Assembly: GCA_029959545.1 (NCBI GenBank)
Contig: JASCPH010000009.1
Coordinates: 1 to 64,000, forward strand
Reading direction: 5' to 3'
DNA: 64,000 nucleotides
DNA from: Microbacteriaceae bacterium PS02066
GTDB taxonomy: Bacteria; Actinomycetota; Actinomycetes; Actinomycetales; Microbacteriaceae
Shown: positions 60,528-64,000 of the stretch, piece after piece
How positions within the stretch are numbered: the first letter of the stretch is position 1
Layout of the letters: the number at the start of each line of letters is the position of its first letter
Position numbers and translations under genes: made by a program
Notes under the pieces: generated by a model
Told to the model about the DNA's origin: nothing
The model's input: the letters and a program-made list of their open reading frames with translations, nothing else
Database searches by the model: none

Positions 60528-60673
60528 GCGTCACACCCTACTCGCGGGCCCGGATGGCGCTCCCCCGTTGACAGCCCAGCCTCGCAGGTCACGGCGCCGA
60601 CATCGGAGACAGACGACAGCGGATGCGGTACACACCTGTCGACACCCTCCAACGCCAGCAGAGACGGCGCCGA

Positions 60674-60687
60674 TAGGGTGGAACGCG
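60674..60687 (+). promoter_or_regulatory. Leaderless promoter, -10 box TAGGGT
   Basis: TAGGGT at 60674-60679 lies 7 bases before GTG 60687. The 160-base gap to birA holds no other obvious site; a birA promoter was not identified. Confidence 0.5.
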
Positions 60688-62276
60688 TGACGGACAGCCC
60701 CGACCTCTCGACCACCGCCGGCAAGATCGCCGACCTGCGCCAGCGCTACCAGGAAGCGGTCGTCGACGCCGAGAAGAACGCCCAGACCAAGCAGCACGCG
60801 AAAGACAAGCTCACGGCGCGCGAGCGCATCGAGCTGCTCGTCGATCACGGCAGCTTCGTGGAGATGGACGAGTACGTGCGTCACCGCACGACGGCCTTCG
60901 GAATGGAACGCTCGCGTCCGTACGGCGACTCCGTCGTGATCGGCACCGGCACCATCCACGGCCGCACCGTCGCCGTGTACGCGCAGGATTTCTCCACCTT
61001 CGGCGGCTCGCTCGGCGAGGTGGCGGGCGACAAGATCATCAAGATCATGGAGTTCGCGCTGCGCGCGGGCTGCCCCTGCATCGGCATCCTGGACTCCGGC
61101 GGCGCCCGCATCCAGGAGGGCGTGGTGGCGCTCGGCAAGTACGGCGAGATCTTCCGACTGAACACCGCTGCCTCCGGCGTGATCCCGCAGATCTCGCTCA
61201 TCATGGGCCCTGCGGCCGGTGGGGCCGTGTACTCCCCCGCCCTCACCGACTTCGTCATCATGGTGGACAAGACGAGCCAGATGTTCGTCACCGGCCCCGA
61301 CGTCATCAAGACCGTCACGGGCGAGGACGTCGGGATGGAGGAGCTGGGCGGTGCCCTCACGCACAACACCCGCTCCGGAGTCGCGCACTACCTCGCCGAC
61401 GACGAGGACGACGCGATCGACTACGCCCGCACCCTGATCGGCTTCCTCCCCGACAACAACATGTCGGAGGTGCCGGGCTACGAGGGCGTCTTCGAGTTCG
61501 AGACGACGGATGCCGACCGCGCACTCAACACGGTCATCCCCGACTCCCCGAACCAGCCCTACGACATCCACCAGGTCATCGAGCACGTGGTGGATGACGG
61601 CGAGTTCCTCGAGGTCCAGCCCCTGTTCGCGCCGAACATCGTGATCGGCTTCGGCCGCGTCGAGGGCCGCACGGTCGGCGTGATCGCCAACCAGCCCTCG
61701 CAGATGGCGGGCACGCTCAACATCGATGCGGGCGAGAAGGCGAGCCGCTTCGTGCGGTTCTGCGACGCGTTCTCGATCCCGATCGTCACGCTCGTGGATG
61801 TCCCGGGCTATCTGCCGGGCACCGACCAGGAGTGGACGGGCGTCATCCGCCGCGGCGCGAAGCTGCTCTACGCATACGCGGAGGCGACGGTCCCCCTCGT
61901 CACCGTGATCCTGCGTAAGGCCTACGGCGGCGCCTACATCGTGATGGGCTCCAAGCAGCTCGGCGCCGACGTCAACCTCGCCTGGCCCACCGCGGAGATC
62001 GCCGTCATGGGCGGGCAGGGAGCGGTCAACATCCTCTATCGCGGCGAGATCAAGCGGGCCGAGGAGGCCGGCGAGGATGTCGCCGCAGTGCGCACGCGCC
62101 TCGCGAACGAGTACACCTACAACGTGGCATCCCCCTTCCTCGCGGCGGAGCGCGGCGAGCTGGACGGGATCATCGAACCGGCCCAGACCCGCGTCGCGAT
62201 CGCCAAGGCGCTGCGCTCCCTGCGCGGCAAGCGTGCCAGCCTGCCGCCCAAGAAGCACGGGAACATCCCCCTATGA
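60687..62276 (+). CDS. accD: Acyl-CoA carboxylase beta (carboxyltransferase) subunit
   Basis: 529 aa, the normal size for AccD/Pcc[53 protein letters not shown] and [20 protein letters not shown] are N-terminal domain signatures; [54 protein letters not shown] is the C-terminal site binding carboxybiotin. It carboxylates acetyl- and/or propionyl-CoA for fatty acid synthesis. GTG 60687 fits the family length; a 140-residue extension upstream is an artefact. Confidence 0.96.
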   Translation: MTDSPDLSTTAGKIADLRQRYQEAVVDAEKNAQTKQHAKDKLTARERIELLVDHGSFVEMDEYVRHRTTAFGMERSRPYGDSVVIGTGTIHGRTVAVYAQDFSTFGGSLGEVAGDKIIKIMEFALRAGCPCIGILDSGGARIQEGVVALGKYGEIFRLNTAASGVIPQISLIMGPAAGGAVYSPALTDFVIMVDKTSQMFVTGPDVIKTVTGEDVGMEELGGALTHNTRSGVAHYLADDEDDAIDYARTLIGFLPDNNMSEVPGYEGVFEFETTDADRALNTVIPDSPNQPYDIHQVIEHVVDDGEFLEVQPLFAPNIVIGFGRVEGRTVGVIANQPSQMAGTLNIDAGEKASRFVRFCDAFSIPIVTLVDVPGYLPGTDQEWTGVIRRGAKLLYAYAEATVPLVTVILRKAYGGAYIVMGSKQLGADVNLAWPTAEIAVMGGQGAVNILYRGEIKRAEEAGEDVAAVRTRLANEYTYNVASPFLAAERGELDGIIEPAQTRVAIAKALRSLRGKRASLPPKKHGNIPL

Positions 62277-62500
62277 CCCTCGAGGAACCCGGCGACGCAC
62301 TGCGAATCGAGGTGCGCAGGGGGAACCCCGACGACGTCGAGCTCGCCGCGGCGATCGCGGTCGTCGCCGCCGCTTACCGGCAGGAGGAGCAGGGTGCGGT
62401 GGCCGCGGAGCCGGCCCGACGCTCCGCGTGGTCGCTGTCGCAGCGCGGGCTGCGTCAGCCGCTGCGGCGCGACGCCGGATGGGGCGGATTCAGCGGCTGA
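62273..62500 (+). CDS. accE: Acyl-CoA carboxylase epsilon subunit
   Basis: 75 aa. [25 protein letters not shown] is the core helix-forming segment of the epsilon family; the end ([10 protein letters not shown]) is also typical. Epsilon stabilises the carboxylase complex in actinobacteria. ATGA overlap with the beta-subunit gene. Confidence 0.92.
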   Translation: MTLEEPGDALRIEVRRGNPDDVELAAAIAVVAAAYRQEEQGAVAAEPARRSAWSLSQRGLRQPLRRDAGWGGFSG

Positions 62501-62672
62501 GCCGCACCGCAGGAGCACCGTCGCGGGTGTCCCCCAAAGTACCTACAGACACTTCTCGCACCGCTTTCGCATACTGGAGGAGCTGGAACGCATCTTCGCG
62601 TTCGATCGGCCCGTTGACCGTCAGGGTGCACCAACCGGGTTCGATCTTGCGGGTGGTTTTCGGGTAACCACT
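62490..62672 (-). other. Possible gene remnant or small ORF without a visible start
   Basis: A reverse-strand frame ending at 62490 encodes about 50 protein-like residues (WCTLTVNGPIERED... FQLLQYAKAV). No ATG, GTG or TTG start is found in the frame before the hairpin at 62679. Codon use is less GC-biased than in neighbours. Might be a decayed gene tail, a small gene with an unusual start, or chance. Confidence 0.2.
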
Positions 62673-62678
62673 CGCCCG

Positions 62679-62724
62679 GAGACGAGGGGCGAGCGACTCG
62701 CCGCCCCTCGTCTCCTTTCCTTTT
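62679..62724 (+). terminator. Strong bidirectional-type terminator after the carboxylase genes
   Basis: A 13-bp perfect stem (62679-62691 with 62702-62714) around a 10-base loop is followed by CTTTCCTTTT. It should end the accD-accE transcript. The convergent membrane-protein gene ends 50 bases further on, so it may also serve that one. The rest of the 263-base gap holds only the doubtful small ORF. Confidence 0.85.
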
Positions 62725-62763
62725 GCCGGAGCGCGTGCGCAGCCGGCTGCCGGATCACGGACC

Positions 62764-63828
62764 TCAGCTCGCCGGGTGCTCGATCTCGCGCCAGAGATCG
62801 ACGCTGTCTTCGTCGGACAGACCGAGCGTCGAGGAGGCCCGCCCGACGACGGTGACAGCCACCCGCTCGTCGGGCGACGTACGGATGTAGAGACGTTCGG
62901 ATCGCGCCGAGCGCAGTGTCTGCGCGAGTTCGGCGCGGATGACGTGCAGCTGTTCCTCGGCGAGACCGTCGAGGCCGCCCTCGTCGAACATGGTGACCAT
63001 CGCACCGCGCCGGCGCGCCGCATCCAGCGCCGCGCGCACGTCGGCGTCCAGCAGGCGCGGCCCGCGCAGTTCATCGCGCAGCCGCCCTTCGGCGATGCGG
63101 GCATCGGTGCGCTCGTCCTCCGACAGGCGACCGCCCGTCGCGATCGTGCGCGCCAGGATGGGACCGGCGACCGCCAGAGCGCGCTGCACCTGGATGCGAC
63201 GCTCCCGCTGCTGGGAACCCTGCGCCGCTTGCACGGCCGATGCGGTGCGCTGCAATTCGCCGAGCCTCTCGGTGTCGCGCGCCGCGCGGTCCAGCGCGAA
63301 CGTGAAGAAATGAGCACCGGTGACCCAGACCACCGAACCGATCAGGCCGAGACCGAGCGCTTCGACCGGACCCAGGAGAACCATCGACCATCCCGCGAGC
63401 ACCGCGGTACCGCTCCATGCCGCCCATGGCCGGCGGCGGATGACGAGAATCGTCATGAGCGCGCCGAGTCCTCCGATGTACCAGGTGGCGTACTGCTCCG
63501 TGCGCGCCTCGGGCGGAATCGCCGCGGAGATGAGCGGCGGCAGCACCATGGAGACCAGGAGCGCCGCCATGCACAGCCACATGGGCAGCCGGTCGCTGCC
63601 CCGGGCGACGGTGATCTCCTGGCTGCGCGTGCGCAGCCCCGAGGTCATCCCCCAGAAGATGCAGAGCCAGGCCACGACGAGGAAGAGGATGAGCGCCGTC
63701 CACAGCAGCAGCGGCTCGCGAACCGGACCGGTGATCCAGGAGGCGCGCGCGACGAGGAAGCCGGTGAAGGCGACACCGAGCATCATGACGACGAACCGGA
63801 TGCTGATCACGAGCGCACCGCCCGCCAT
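62764..63828 (-). CDS. Multi-pass membrane protein with degenerate kinase-like C-terminus
   Basis: 354 aa. Residues ~1-185 hold about six membrane helices. A ~60-residue helical stretch (ARDTERLGELQRTASAVQAAQGSQQRERRIQVQ) resembles a dimerisation helix. The C-terminal part lacks the N, G1 and G2 boxes of a histidine kinase ATPase. The gene overlaps the sensor-kinase gene upstream. ATG 63828 overlaps it by 22 bases; a GTG at 63810 would give the GTGA overlap common in this window. A non-catalytic partner is plausible. Confidence 0.7.
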   Translation of the reverse strand: MAGGALVISIRFVVMMLGVAFTGFLVARASWITGPVREPLLLWTALILFLVVAWLCIFWGMTSGLRTRSQEITVARGSDRLPMWLCMAALLVSMVLPPLISAAIPPEARTEQYATWYIGGLGALMTILVIRRRPWAAWSGTAVLAGWSMVLLGPVEALGLGLIGSVVWVTGAHFFTFALDRAARDTERLGELQRTASAVQAAQGSQQRERRIQVQRALAVAGPILARTIATGGRLSEDERTDARIAEGRLRDELRGPRLLDADVRAALDAARRRGAMVTMFDEGGLDGLAEEQLHVIRAELAQTLRSARSERLYIRTSPDERVAVTVVGRASSTLGLSDEDSVDLWREIEHPAS

Positions 63829-64000
63829 GTCATCGTCACCTGGGTGCCTTCCTTGGAGGAGACCACCTCGGCACTCCCGCCGAACGCGCTCACGCGAGCC
63901 AGGATCGAGGCGCGGATCCCGAGCCGATCGGCCGGCACCTCGTCGATGTCGAAGCCGGGGCCGCGGTCGGAGACGACGATGACGACGCGACCGGGGTCCG
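63807..64000 (-). CDS. C-terminal end of a sensor histidine kinase, start outside the window
   Basis: Only the last 64 residues are visible. VVIVVSDRGPGFD is the D-x-G-x-G (G1) box of the HATPase_c fold, and a GIRASILARVSAFGG stretch with a KEGTQVTMTW ending is typical of the NarL-associated kinases. It is read leftward and followed by the overlapping membrane-protein gene. Confidence 0.85.
   Translation of the reverse strand, partial: DPGRVVIVVSDRGPGFDIDEVPADRLGIRASILARVSAFGGSAEVVSSKEGTQVTMTWRAVRS

Overview
The window looks like a chromosomal segment of a Microbacteriaceae actinobacterium, most likely Microbacterium. The evidence is very high GC with GC-rich third positions, WhiB, LCP and DUF3499 proteins, a furA-katG pair, an acyl-CoA carboxylase beta/epsilon pair, an RmlC-RmlD fusion, and many GTG/TTG starts joined by 4-nt overlaps. 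I saw no rRNA, tRNA, CRISPR array, insertion sequence or phage gene. No stretch longer than 300 bases lacks a gene.

Layout. 1-6.0 kb: the 3' end of a DUF58 gene, a pair of long palindromic repeats, katG and furA (reverse strand, with a Fur-like operator), then divergent SpoIIM-like and RDD membrane protein genes. 6.0-12.7 kb: DUF3499, a zincin-like protein, DUF5719, a large glycosyltransferase/membrane protein, a WhiB2-type regulator and manA. 12.8-57.3 kb: a continuous block of about 45 kb for surface polysaccharide synthesis. 57.3-62.5 kb: purE, purK, a PH-domain protein, birA, and the carboxylase beta and epsilon subunits. 62.8-64 kb: a membrane protein with a degenerate kinase-like tail and the end of a sensor kinase.

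The polysaccharide block has several modules. (a) Two O-antigen ligase/polymerase-like proteins. (b) A galactan module: GlfT2-like and GlfT1-like galactofuranosyltransferases, a Wzm/Wzt exporter and UDP-galactopyranose mutase. (c) Glycosyltransferases, an acyltransferase, a flippase, and a polyprenyl-phosphate-sugar synthase/DUF2304/DUF6541 set. (d) dTDP-L-rhamnose synthesis (rmlA, rmlB, rmlCD fusion). (e) A second ABC exporter whose ATPase carries a C-terminal glycan-recognition-type domain, with an epimerase, a glycosyltransferase and a small coiled-coil protein. (f) A secreted protein with a lysozyme-like N-terminus and about 12 LGFP repeats, coupled to a lipoprotein. (g) A GT-C-like membrane protein plus an amino-sugar set (FdtB-like aminotransferase, GtrB-like and GtrA-like proteins, fused acetyltransferase/ketoisomerase). 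(h) An ADP-heptose set (GmhB, GmhA, HldE) followed by a GT9 glycosyltransferase. (i) Three more glycosyltransferases and an LCP ligase, which probably attaches the finished glycan to peptidoglycan.

The likely overall picture is synthesis of dTDP-rhamnose, dTDP-3-acetamido-3,6-dideoxyhexose, UDP-galactofuranose and ADP-heptose, assembly on a lipid carrier, export by two ABC systems and a flippase, and LCP-mediated attachment to the wall. The conserved blocks at each end resemble the mycobacterial whiB2/manA and LCP-purEK-birA-accD5E5 region, so this appears to be an expanded version of an old actinobacterial wall-glycan locus.
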